Source: Alphaproteobacteria bacterium (GTDB lineage: Bacteria > Pseudomonadota > Alphaproteobacteria > Bin95). Taken from it: a stretch of 40,774 nt of DNA. The first letter of the stretch is position 1, and every line of letters begins with the position of its first letter. The stretch is from assembly GCA_029978325.1 (NCBI GenBank), contig JAPOJR010000011.1, positions 1 to 40,774 of the forward strand, in the 5' to 3' direction. A program made the position numbers and the translations under genes. Below are positions 26,716 through 35,807 of the stretch, in pieces. Below the pieces are notes generated by a model. It was not told the origin of the DNA. It made no database searches and saw nothing but the letters and a program-made list of their open reading frames with translations.

Positions 26716-27876
26716 ATGGCAGGCAACGGTTTCCGGTTTCCGAAAATGGATTTCCCCGCGGATGTCGAGGAGTTGCGTCACGATGTGCGCGGCTTTCTGC
26801 GCGCTGAAAGGGCCAATGGCGGATTTACGCCCATTGCCGACTGCTGGGGCTCCGGTCTTTCGACCGAATTCAGCCGCAAGTTGGGCCAGCGCGGCTATCT
26901 GGCGGTCACGTGGCCAAAGCAATACGGCGGGCAGGAAAAGACCATGCTGCACCGCTATGTCATCACCGAGGAACTGGTGTCCGCCGGTGCGCCGGTTGCA
27001 GCGCACTGGGTTGCGGACCGCCAGAGCGGTCCACTAATCCTGCGCTATGGCACCGAGGAGCAGAAGCAAAGCATCCTGCCGCGCATTGCGGGTGGCGAGT
27101 GCTATTTCGCCATTGGCATGAGCGAGCCGGGTTCGGGCTCCGATCTGGCCAGCGTGCGCACCTCGGCCAAGAAGGTTGATGGCGGCTGGGTGATCAACGG
27201 CGCCAAGATCTGGTCCTCTAACGCGCATATCTGCCACTACATGATTGCTCTGGTCCGCACCTCGCCGATTGTCGATGGGCAGAAGCACAAAGGCCTGTCG
27301 CAATTCCTGGTCGATCTGTCGACGCCGGGCATCACCATTCGCGGCATCAAGAACATCGCCAATGAAAGCCATTTCAACGAAACCCTGTTCCAGGATGTCT
27401 TCGTGCCCGACGATACCATGCTGGGCAACGAGGGCGACGGCTGGAAGCAGGTGACGAGCGAACTGGCCATCGAGCGCGCCGGGCCGGAGCGTTTTCTCTC
27501 CACCACGATCATCCTGGAAGAAGCGGTTCGTGCGATGCAGGATACCGCCGATGACCGCATCAAGCTGGCGTTTGGCCAGTTGGTGGCGCGGCTGCGCACG
27601 CTGCGGCGGATGTCCCTGGGTGTAAGCGCGCTGTTGCAGGAGGGCTCTTCGCCGGAAACCGAAGCGGCGTTGGTGAAAGAAGTCGGCACGCGGTTTGAGC
27701 GTGAGATTATCGAGGGCGTGCGCTCGGTCGCGCCAAGCGCGCCCAAGACCCAGGGCATGAGCGCCTATCACGCGACCCTGCGGGAGGGCATCCTCCATAT
27801 ACCGTCCAGCACGATCCGCGGCGGCACCAACGAAGTGCTCAAGGGCATCGTCGCCCGGCAGTTGGGGCTGCGCTAA
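26716..27876 (+). CDS. Acyl-CoA dehydrogenase
   Basis: GYLAVTWPKQYGGQEKT...YFAIGMSEPGSGSDLASVRTSAKKVDGGWVINGAKIWSSNAH...SSTIRGGTNEVLKGIVARQLGL. Confidence 0.95.
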   Translation: MAGNGFRFPKMDFPADVEELRHDVRGFLRAERANGGFTPIADCWGSGLSTEFSRKLGQRGYLAVTWPKQYGGQEKTMLHRYVITEELVSAGAPVAAHWVADRQSGPLILRYGTEEQKQSILPRIAGGECYFAIGMSEPGSGSDLASVRTSAKKVDGGWVINGAKIWSSNAHICHYMIALVRTSPIVDGQKHKGLSQFLVDLSTPGITIRGIKNIANESHFNETLFQDVFVPDDTMLGNEGDGWKQVTSELAIERAGPERFLSTTIILEEAVRAMQDTADDRIKLAFGQLVARLRTLRRMSLGVSALLQEGSSPETEAALVKEVGTRFEREIIEGVRSVAPSAPKTQGMSAYHATLREGILHIPSSTIRGGTNEVLKGIVARQLGLR

Positions 27877-29945
27877 GCCCGCGTCAGCACCAACGCCCCG
27901 CCCTTGCCGACGGTCGCGGTGAAGCCGTCGGGAACGACGGTGGTTGTCTGATCCTCGACGATGAGGGCCGGGCCTTTGACTTCGGCTGACCCCAGGGTCT
28001 CGCGCCGCCATTCGGCCGCCTCGACAAAGGCCTGGGCGTTGCTGTCAAACAGACGACGGCTGCCGAACGGCTGCCCGGGCGGGCCACCGACGGCTGCCGC
28101 TGTAACCTTCGAGGATACCGCCGGCGAGGATACCGTCAGCGTCCAACTCAGAATCTCCGGCTCCTGTCCTGGCACGGTCTGGCCATAGAGGGCGCGGTAG
28201 GTGTCCTCGAACAAGGCGCGCAGGGTCTCGGCATCGTCCACTTCCAGGTCGCGCGCCGGCAGTGGCACGGTGATCTCATGACCCTGGCCGACATAGCGCA
28301 TGAAGGCCATGCGGGTCTCGCTTAACTCCGCATCCGGCGCGCCCTGGCGGACGATGGCGGTAGCCTCGGCGCGCATCGTGGCGAGCAAGTCATTGGCCAA
28401 AGCGGCGTCAAAGCCGTCGAGGCGCATATAGCGGCTGCGCACCACCTCGTAACTGATCGGCGCGCGCAGAAAGCCTACCGCCGAGCCAACACCAGCACCC
28501 GCCGGCACGATCACCTGGGAGAGGTTGAGCTTTTCTGCCAGCCTCGCGGCATGCAGCGGAGCTGCACCACCGAAGGCGATCATGGCGCGGGCGGCGATAT
28601 CCTTGCCCCACTCGACCGCGTGCACGCGGGCGGCGTTGGCCATGTTCTCGTCGACGATCTCCGCCACCGCAAAGGCCGCCAACGGCGCATCCATGCCGAG
28701 CGGCTGGCCGATGGTGCGTTGCAGCGCCTCGCCGGCCTTTTCCGGTGCGAGCTTCACCGAACCGCCGGCGAACGCCGCCGGATCGATCTTGCCCAGCACC
28801 AGGTCGGCGTCGGTCACGGCAGCGCGCTCGCCGCCCTGGTCGTAGCAGGCCGGGCCGGGCTGCGAGCCCGCGCTCTCCGGCCCTACAGCCACGCGGCCGA
28901 GCGCATCGACGGACGCGATGGAGCCGCCGCCGGCCCCGATCTCCACCATCTCGATGGCCGGGATTTTCACCGGCAGGCCAGAGCCCTTCAGGTTGCGGTA
29001 GGCGCGCGCCACCTCGAACGTGCGGGTCGAGAGCGGTTGGTAATCGTCGATCAGGCAGATTTTTGCCGTCGTGCCGCCCATGTCGTAGCTGACGACGCGG
29101 TCGAGGCCCAATTCCTCGGCAATGCGGGCCGCCAGGATAGCGCCGCCGGCCGGGCCGCTCTCCACCAGCCGGATCGGAAATTTCACCGCCGTCGCCAGGT
29201 CGGTGAGGCCGCCGCCGGAGGTCATCAGCAGGAAGGGGCAGGCGAACCCCTGCGCCTTCAACTGCGCATCCAACGCCATCAGATAGCCGGCCATTTTCGG
29301 CTGGACATAGGCGTTGGCGCAGGTGGTGGACTGGCGCTCGTACTCGCGAATCTCCGGCGCGACTTCCGATGAAAGCGAGATCGCCAGCGACGGGAACCGC
29401 GCGGCAATCAGGTTCCGCACCCGCTCCTCGTGCGCCGGGTTGGCGTAGGCGTGTAGCAGACCGACGGCCAGCGCCTCGATTGCGTGCTTCTCGATCAGGG
29501 GAAAGAGGGCAGTGACCGAGCCCTCGTCCAGCGGCAGCAGCGCCTGGCCGTGCACGTTCAGCCGTTCCGTCACCGGCCAGCGCAGGTAGCGCGGCACGAG
29601 GGGGGCGGGGCGGTCGATGTTGATGTCGTACTGCTCGAACCGGTTTTCCAGTGCCATCTCCACCGCGTCGCGATGACCCTCGGTGGTGATGAGAGCCGTC
29701 TTGGCGCCCTTGCGCTCGATCAGGGCGTTGGTGGCGAGCGTGGTGCCGTGGATCAGCAGGCCGACCGCGGCAGGCTGAAGCCCGGCTTCCGTCATAGCCT
29801 TGGCAATGCCGTCGAGCACACCCTGCTCCGGGGCGCTTTGCGTGGTCAGAACCTTGGTGGTGAACTGGCGATCCCCGTGCTCGAGCACGATATCGGTGAA
29901 CGTGCCGCCGATATCGACGGCGAGGCGGGCTTGAGAGGTTGTCAT
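27873..29945 (-). CDS. Hydantoinase/oxoprolinase family protein, HyuA-type subunit
   Basis: LAVDIGGTFTDIVLEHGDRQFTTKVLTT...IHGTTLATNALIERKGAKTALITTEGHRD...VSYDMGGTTAKICLI...VGPESAGSQPGPACYDQGGERAAVTDADLVLG. Confidence 0.95.
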   Translation of the reverse strand: MTTSQARLAVDIGGTFTDIVLEHGDRQFTTKVLTTQSAPEQGVLDGIAKAMTEAGLQPAAVGLLIHGTTLATNALIERKGAKTALITTEGHRDAVEMALENRFEQYDINIDRPAPLVPRYLRWPVTERLNVHGQALLPLDEGSVTALFPLIEKHAIEALAVGLLHAYANPAHEERVRNLIAARFPSLAISLSSEVAPEIREYERQSTTCANAYVQPKMAGYLMALDAQLKAQGFACPFLLMTSGGGLTDLATAVKFPIRLVESGPAGGAILAARIAEELGLDRVVSYDMGGTTAKICLIDDYQPLSTRTFEVARAYRNLKGSGLPVKIPAIEMVEIGAGGGSIASVDALGRVAVGPESAGSQPGPACYDQGGERAAVTDADLVLGKIDPAAFAGGSVKLAPEKAGEALQRTIGQPLGMDAPLAAFAVAEIVDENMANAARVHAVEWGKDIAARAMIAFGGAAPLHAARLAEKLNLSQVIVPAGAGVGSAVGFLRAPISYEVVRSRYMRLDGFDAALANDLLATMRAEATAIVRQGAPDAELSETRMAFMRYVGQGHEITVPLPARDLEVDDAETLRALFEDTYRALYGQTVPGQEPEILSWTLTVSSPAVSSKVTAAAVGGPPGQPFGSRRLFDSNAQAFVEAAEWRRETLGSAEVKGPALIVEDQTTTVVPDGFTATVGKGGALVLTRA

Positions 29946-29974
29946 GGGGAGGCTCTGCAGGAAACGGGGGAGGC

Positions 29975-30574
29975 TCAGCGGAACATGAACGGAATCGTGG
30001 CGATCAACAAGGCGGCAAGGCTCCAGTTGATGATGCGGCGTATCTTCGGCCGCTGAAACAGGCGGGCGATGCCGACGCCGAACAGGGTCCAGACAATCAG
30101 GCATGGCCAGGCGATGGTGAAGGCGATTGCGCAGAGGATCAATGCCTCGGTCGCGGCACCTTCCATCGGGGGGATCATGGTTGCCGCGGTAAGCGCCATC
30201 ACCCAGCCCTTGGGATTCATGAATTGAAAGCCGAAGGCCTCGATAAACCGAAGGGGACGGGCGCCTTCGGCTGCGGTCGGTGCCGCGGCGTTGGCGATGC
30301 GCCATGCGAGGTAAAGCAGATAGCCGGTGCCAAACACCGCCAGCCCGATCCGTGCCTCTGGCCATGCCACAAACACGGCACCCAACCCGAGGCCGCTGAG
30401 CAGCAGCAGGATCGGAAAGCCGAACGCTATGCCGGCGATATGCGGCCAGGTGCGGGCGAGGCCGAAATTCATGCCGCTGGCGGTCAGCATGGCGTTGTTC
30501 GGGCCGGGCGTGGCAGTCATCACGAACACGTACCAGGCGACAGGGCCGAGCAGCAGCAGGGTTTCGGAAAGCAT
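29975..30574 (-). CDS. LysE-family amino-acid exporter
   Basis: MLSETLLLLGPVAWYVFVMTATPGPNNAMLTASGMNFGLARTWPHIAGIAFGF...FQFMNPKGWVMAL. Confidence 0.92.
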   Translation of the reverse strand: MLSETLLLLGPVAWYVFVMTATPGPNNAMLTASGMNFGLARTWPHIAGIAFGFPILLLLSGLGLGAVFVAWPEARIGLAVFGTGYLLYLAWRIANAAAPTAAEGARPLRFIEAFGFQFMNPKGWVMALTAATMIPPMEGAATEALILCAIAFTIAWPCLIVWTLFGVGIARLFQRPKIRRIINWSLAALLIATIPFMFR

Positions 30575-30676
30575 CGGGTCTCGCGCGCCGCCGGCAAGGG
30601 GGGATGACATCGCCCACAGGCTGGGGCAATGTCGGCAGGTCATCCTATTAGCATGTGTCACTTGAGGACCCTAGCG

Positions 30677-31549
30677 ATGTCTGCCGCATCCCCGATCTGG
30701 CCGGCCCAGCTCGACCATCTCCGCTTGGAAAGCGACGACCCCAAGGCTCTGGCCGATTTCTACGCCCGGGCGTTGGGGTTCGAGGTGCATGGGTTTGGTG
30801 AGGACTTCCTGCTGCAGGCGCCGGGCCGGCGTCAGATTATCGGCAAAGGCGAGCGCGGCGGGCGCACGTATCATGCCTACCGTCTCCAGAACGAGCGGCA
30901 ACTGGCCGAGGTCCGGGCCTATGTGCAGGCACAGGGGCTGGCCACAGAGCCCTCGCCGGCAAAGGCGTTCCGCGATGATGCCGTGGCGGTGCGCGATCCC
31001 GATGGCTGGGTGAGTGTGTTTGGCCTGCCCAAGCCCGGCCTGCCCAGCCCGAAGGCCGCCAACGCGATTCCCGCGCGGGCCTACGCCGCTCGGCTTCAGC
31101 ATGTGGTTGTGGCGACGCCGAACCTCGCACCGATGATCGAATTTTATGAGAAGGGTCTGGGCTTTGTGGCCTCGGACTATGTTTTGCTGGACGAGGATGA
31201 CCAAAGCACCAAGCGTGTCGCCTTCTGGCGTACCGACCCGGAGCATCATTGTTTTGCTGCGTTCCAGGCGAGCCATTCAAAGCCCGACCACCATGCCTAC
31301 GAGACCAGCGGCTGGATGGATTTCCGCGACTGGGGCGACCACCTCGCCAACCTGGAAATCCCGGTGGTCTGGGGACCGGGCCGGCATGGCCCCGGCAATA
31401 ACCTGTTCTTCATGTTCGAGGACCCGAACGGCGACCGCATCGAACTTTCCGCTGAACTGGAACTCCTGCCGCGCGAGATGGGGCCGCGGACCTGGCCACA
31501 TACGGAGCGGACAGTGAACCTGTGGGGTGCCGGCTGGATCAGGCAGTAG
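30677..31549 (+). CDS. Two-domain VOC protein (extradiol dioxygenase-like)
   Basis: AQLDHLRLESDDPKALADFYARALGFEV...ARLQHVVVATPNLAPMIEFYEKGLGF...NNLFFMFEDPNGDRIELSAELE. Confidence 0.88.
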   Translation: MSAASPIWPAQLDHLRLESDDPKALADFYARALGFEVHGFGEDFLLQAPGRRQIIGKGERGGRTYHAYRLQNERQLAEVRAYVQAQGLATEPSPAKAFRDDAVAVRDPDGWVSVFGLPKPGLPSPKAANAIPARAYAARLQHVVVATPNLAPMIEFYEKGLGFVASDYVLLDEDDQSTKRVAFWRTDPEHHCFAAFQASHSKPDHHAYETSGWMDFRDWGDHLANLEIPVVWGPGRHGPGNNLFFMFEDPNGDRIELSAELELLPREMGPRTWPHTERTVNLWGAGWIRQ

Positions 31550-31550
31550 C

Positions 31551-32138
31551 ATGAGTCCTCCTCCCCAATCCCTCCGGATCACCGGCGGTTCGCTGCGTGG
31601 GCGGCGTCTGGAGGTGCCGCCTGGCCAAAAGGTTCGACCCACGGCCGAGCGGGTGCGAGAGGCGCTGTTCAACCGTCTCGCCCATGGCGGTTTCGGCGAA
31701 GGCGGGGCGTCAATCCTGGTCGGTGCCCGCGTGCTGGACTTTTGCGCCGGCACCGGCGCGCTGGCGTTCGAAGCCCTCTCCCGCGGGGCCGAACACGCGA
31801 CTTTGGTGGAGGCCGATGCCGCCACCCTCCGCCTGGCGCGCGACAATGCCAAGGCACTGGGCCTGGCCGACCGTTGCACCTTCCTGGCCTCGCGATTGCC
31901 GTCCGGCCTGCCGCCAGGGCCGTTCGACCTGGTTTTCTTCGACCCACCCTACGCTGCCGGGCTATACGAACCGGTGTTGCAGGCTTTGGCCCAGGCGGGG
32001 TGCCTGCGGGCCGGCGGCCTGGTCTCGGTGGAGGCGCCGGCGAAGCTGGACCTTACCATCCCCGCCGGTTTCACTCTGCTGCACGAGCAGCGCTACGGCG
32101 CCACGCGGCTTTGGCTGTTGCAGGCCGCTAAAGGCTAG
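31551..32138 (+). CDS. rsmD: 16S rRNA (guanine966-N2)-methyltransferase RsmD
   Basis: LRITGGSLRGRRLEVPPGQKVRPTAERVREALFNRL...VLDFCAGTGALAFEALSRGAEHATLVE...FDLVFFDPPYAAGLY. Confidence 0.95.
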   Translation: MSPPPQSLRITGGSLRGRRLEVPPGQKVRPTAERVREALFNRLAHGGFGEGGASILVGARVLDFCAGTGALAFEALSRGAEHATLVEADAATLRLARDNAKALGLADRCTFLASRLPSGLPPGPFDLVFFDPPYAAGLYEPVLQALAQAGCLRAGGLVSVEAPAKLDLTIPAGFTLLHEQRYGATRLWLLQAAKG

Positions 32139-33037
32139 GGTGCCAGAAGATCGGCGACCGTGTTCCTGTAGGTTTCGATGGCCTTTAGGTGCCCTGCCAA
32201 CGTCTTGGCCTCGATCGGCTTGTGATGCATCCGTTCGAACGCGGTGTTCAATGTGACATGGCTGATGCCCAGCTTCCGCCAGCCTTCGATTTCGGTGCGC
32301 CAATCGTCCGGCGTGGTGCCGCCGATAGAGACCCAAGCGTCGATGCCTACCGCCTCCTTCGGTCTGCCAGCCTTTGCCACCATGGTTCGGAGCCGCTCGA
32401 CTTCCGCAGCGCCCTTCGCATCGGGTTTGTAAGCGAGAATGATCCAGCCATCGCCATGAGATGCGATACGGCGCAGCACATTTTCATGGTGCCCTCCCAG
32501 CCAAATAGGGATCGGCTGCTGGATCGGCATCGGATTTAGCCCGACATCCGGCAAATCGTGCCAGCGGCCCTTGAACGTCACATGCGGGGCACTCCAAAGT
32601 GCCTGGAGCACTTCGATCTGTTCGAGCGACTTGGCACCTCGGGTCCCGAAATCTTCGCCGAGCACGGTAAACTCGACTGGATTCCAGCCTATGCCGATCC
32701 CAAGCCGCATCCGGCCGCCCGACAGCACATCCACCGACGCGGCTTGCCGCGCAACCAGAGCGGTTTGCCTTTGCGCCAGGATCAGGATGTGTGTGGTCAG
32801 GACAATTTTGGTAGTATGCGCCGCGAGAAAGCCGAACAGCGCGAAAGGATCGTGGAAACAGTGGCCGGAGGTATAAGGGCCGTTCCAATCGGGGTGGGAT
32901 TCCGGGTTGATGCCGACAACGTGGTCGTAAACGGCCAGATGGTCGAACCCCATCCCCTCGACCGCTTGCGCGAAGTCCTTTTGAACAATTGGATCGCCGC
33001 CAATATCCGTAGAGGGAAGTGATACTCCCATTCTCAT
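32135..33037 (-). CDS. F420-dependent-type LLM oxidoreductase
   Basis: MRMGVSLPSTDIGGDPIVQKDFAQAVEGMGFDHLAVYDHVVG...ALVARQAASVDVLSGGRMRLGIGIGWNPVEFTVLGEDF...PIWLGGHHENVLRRIASHGDGWI. Confidence 0.92.
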   Translation of the reverse strand: MRMGVSLPSTDIGGDPIVQKDFAQAVEGMGFDHLAVYDHVVGINPESHPDWNGPYTSGHCFHDPFALFGFLAAHTTKIVLTTHILILAQRQTALVARQAASVDVLSGGRMRLGIGIGWNPVEFTVLGEDFGTRGAKSLEQIEVLQALWSAPHVTFKGRWHDLPDVGLNPMPIQQPIPIWLGGHHENVLRRIASHGDGWIILAYKPDAKGAAEVERLRTMVAKAGRPKEAVGIDAWVSIGGTTPDDWRTEIEGWRKLGISHVTLNTAFERMHHKPIEAKTLAGHLKAIETYRNTVADLLAP

Positions 33038-33159
33038 GATTCGCTCCTTCGCCAATGAGCGAAGGATTGAAGCCCAAATCGCAGGAACGTTCCATCGTGA
33101 TCTCCTGTCGAATTTGTCCGCCAGATTAGCACGATCGAAGCCTTGCAAAGGATCAACAC

Positions 33160-34170
33160 ATGACCAACGCCGCCGCCCTGCACAAAGACGCCCTGGTAAT
33201 AGACAGCCTCGTCTACCACGCCGACGGCTGGCCGGATGATCTGCGTGCCGGCCAGATCGACGCCATCCAGGTCACCGCCTGCCATTTCGAATGCGACTTC
33301 GAGCAGGCCTGCCAGGAGGTCGCCCGCTGGCAGGAGCGGTTCATGGCGCCCGGCAGCGACTGGATGCAGATCGAGACCGTTGCGGATTTCGACAAGGCTC
33401 GCGCTGCCGGCAAGCTCGGAGCTATCCTCGGCTGGCAGAACACGCGCCCCATTGCCGACCGGATCGAGCGCCTGGCCCTGTTCTACAAACTGGGCCTGCG
33501 CGTCATGCAACTCACCTACAACTACCGCAACATGCTGGGCGACGGCTGCCTGGAGCCGGAGGGGGCGGGCCTCACCAGCTATGGCCGCGATGTCGTCAGG
33601 GAGATGAACCGCCTCGGCATCGCTATCGACCTCAGCCATGTCGGCTACCGCACCTCCATGGATGCGATCGAGGTGAGCGAGAAGCCCTGCCTGATCACCC
33701 ACGCCAACGCCCACGCCCTCAGCCCGCTCGCCCGCAACAAGCCAGATGATCTGATCAAGGCTCTGGTGGCAAAGGGCGGCTATATCGGGGCCAGCATCTA
33801 TGGCCCGATGAACTGGGATGGTGACGAAAGCCGCAAGCCGGCAATCAGCGATTACCTGCGCCATCTGGACTATCTGGCTGAAGTTGCAGGCCCGGAGAAT
33901 TTGGGCTTTGGCACCGATCTGGCCACTGGCGACAACCTCCCGAAAATCGCGTTCGAGCGGACGCCGCCGCGGCGCTGGACTGGCATTGACAAGTTCAACA
34001 AGATCTTTGGTGAGGCGATCCCGGAGCGCTATCTGGCCGACGTCCGCAGCCACGCCGACCTGCCAAAAGTAACCGAGGCCTTGGTGCAACACGGCTGGTC
34101 CGAGGCGCAGATCCGTGGCTATCTGGGCGAGAATTTCCGGCGCAAGTTGGGCGAGATTTGGGTTGCCTGA
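33160..34170 (+). CDS. Peptidase M19 (dipeptidase-like) family protein with atypical N-terminal metal motif
   Basis: GAILGWQNTRPIADRIERLALFYKLGLRVMQLTYNYRN...GLTSYGRDVVREMNRLGIAIDLSHVGYRTSMDAIEVSEKPCLITHANAHAL...PENLGFGTDLATGD. Confidence 0.9.
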   Translation: MTNAAALHKDALVIDSLVYHADGWPDDLRAGQIDAIQVTACHFECDFEQACQEVARWQERFMAPGSDWMQIETVADFDKARAAGKLGAILGWQNTRPIADRIERLALFYKLGLRVMQLTYNYRNMLGDGCLEPEGAGLTSYGRDVVREMNRLGIAIDLSHVGYRTSMDAIEVSEKPCLITHANAHALSPLARNKPDDLIKALVAKGGYIGASIYGPMNWDGDESRKPAISDYLRHLDYLAEVAGPENLGFGTDLATGDNLPKIAFERTPPRRWTGIDKFNKIFGEAIPERYLADVRSHADLPKVTEALVQHGWSEAQIRGYLGENFRRKLGEIWVA

Positions 34171-34205
34171 TACCAGCAGCGGTGGATATTGACCTTTCGC
34201 GTTAC

Positions 34206-34295
34206 GTCCCTCAGCCTGAGGTGCTCGGCAACGCCGAGCCTCGAAGGCCGCCGACGCTTCGAGGCTCACTGCGTTCGCACCTCAGCGTGAAGGAC
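34206..34295. repeat. Long palindromic intergenic element
   Basis: Left GTCCCTCAGCCTGAGGTGCTCGGCAACGCCGAGCCTCGAAGGC; reverse complement of right arm is GTCCTTCACGCTGAGGTGCGAACGCAGTGAGCCTCGAAGC. Confidence 0.8.
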
Positions 34296-34395
34296 TGTCT
34301 CAATGAGTCCACTACAATTGCCGTTGGCATAAGGGTCGATAATCGATGCCGTTGCCTGACCCGCGTAGCAGGTCGAGGCGGTGTGTGCCGTCGGC

Positions 34396-35628
34396 CTATA
34401 GAATATTGCGGTAGGCAAAGACAATCGGACGGCCCTCGATCTGGCCGATCTTCTTGTCGTATTTTACCCGATCAATGCGGTGGCCCGCTGCGTTGAACAA
34501 TTCGATCACGGCACCGGTATTCGCCAGTTGAAGTGGCGAGACCGGTTGAATGCGCAGCGCCTCGCCCGGGCCGAGACGGCCGGAGAGAGGTTTTGGCCGG
34601 CGTTTGGTATCGCTGACGGTCCAGCCATCCAAATCCACGGCCACACTCTGCAGATTGATAATCGAAATCCATTCGCCGTCCTGTTCCGAGCCCACAGGAT
34701 TGGCCAGCGCGGCGGCGATGAAGACGTCGACCTCATCATCCTCGTAGATGGTGCGTTGATCGTCGGCAGCGATCAGTTCGTGCGCGCCATTGGTTTCGAT
34801 CCGCTCCGGCGTGTGGCTGATGTTGAGACGGGCGCGGGTTGCCTCCGATGCCGTAAAGAACAGTGGATTGGCGGCAGCGACGATATCCGGGAACATCAGG
34901 CCGGTCAGGTCTTCGATATCCATGACGCTGACCTGATAGGTCTGGTGATCGAACAGCTTGCGGCCGGTCTTGTCGGCCAATGCCTCTGCGTCCTGGGTCA
35001 TCAGGAAGGCGCGGACGTCCAGTTCTTCCTGCTGGTTCAGGAAACACACGACCTTGAAAAATGCCGATGGGATCAGCGCGGTTTGCCGGCCTTGCGGCGT
35101 GATAGAGCGTGGATTGTCGAACCAGACCGGGCCGCTGAACACGGAAATCCGATCATTGCTGTCCAGCGTCAGATTCTGCACCCATTCCTCCAGGGCCACC
35201 CACTCATCCTGATTGAAATTCTCATGCTGCAGGGATGAATTGGTGAAGTAGAAGGTCTCATCCGAGGCCACCTGCGCCTCGCGACCCTCGCCCCAACCGG
35301 CACTGTCCCGCCGTGCCAGGTGGCCGCGGTCCCAGGGATTGTTGGTGTAGTAGTCGTTGTTCAGCTGGAACTCGCCGGCTATGCGGCTGTCGAGCCGCCA
35401 TCGGTCGTGCCGTTTGGTGGGACGTAGCGTCTTTTGATCGATGTTCAGCGCGGCGAAAACCGCAGTCCGTTGGGTCCGGTTCATTGCCAGCGAATAGTGC
35501 GGATAATCGGCGATATGTTGGTCGCGAAGGCTGTCGCTGACCAGAATGTCACCGGAAATCCTGGGCGTGAAGGTCGGCAGGGGAATTTCGATATCGGCGC
35601 GAAGAAAACGCGGATTGTAGCCGGCCAT
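34396..35628 (-). CDS. DNA/RNA non-specific endonuclease (NucA/EndoG-type) with C-terminal lamin-tail-like domain
   Basis: TNNPWDRGHLARRDSAGWG (DRGH motif), FTNSSLQHENFNQDEWVALEEWVQN; C-terminus GEWISIINLQSVAVDLDGWTVSDTKRRPKPLSGRLGPGEALRIQP...GAVIELFNAAGHRIDRVKY resembles LTD. Confidence 0.9.
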   Translation of the reverse strand: MAGYNPRFLRADIEIPLPTFTPRISGDILVSDSLRDQHIADYPHYSLAMNRTQRTAVFAALNIDQKTLRPTKRHDRWRLDSRIAGEFQLNNDYYTNNPWDRGHLARRDSAGWGEGREAQVASDETFYFTNSSLQHENFNQDEWVALEEWVQNLTLDSNDRISVFSGPVWFDNPRSITPQGRQTALIPSAFFKVVCFLNQQEELDVRAFLMTQDAEALADKTGRKLFDHQTYQVSVMDIEDLTGLMFPDIVAAANPLFFTASEATRARLNISHTPERIETNGAHELIAADDQRTIYEDDEVDVFIAAALANPVGSEQDGEWISIINLQSVAVDLDGWTVSDTKRRPKPLSGRLGPGEALRIQPVSPLQLANTGAVIELFNAAGHRIDRVKYDKKIGQIEGRPIVFAYRNIL

Positions 35629-35807
35629 AGGTCATCTCCCAATCGGCGGTCAGTCGATGCTGCGTAGCTGAAGTATAGCACGAACCAGCACGAATGCGGA
35701 TGGTTGGAGCCGATCCTGATCCGATTGGATGAGGTGAACCTGCTCTACCTCTTTGAATGGCGGGCAACTTTCCCCGATCAAAGGCTTATATATGGTCGGG
35801 CGTCGCT

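Noticed and set aside
29946-30629. N-terminal extension of HyuA through the LysE region (918-aa ORF)
   Set aside because: HyuA homology begins at MTTSQARLAVDIGGTFTD (29945); the extension overlaps LysE in another frame.
33034-34269. 411-aa minus-strand ORF opposite the second M19 protein
   Set aside because: Shadow ORF; the plus strand has clear M19 motifs.
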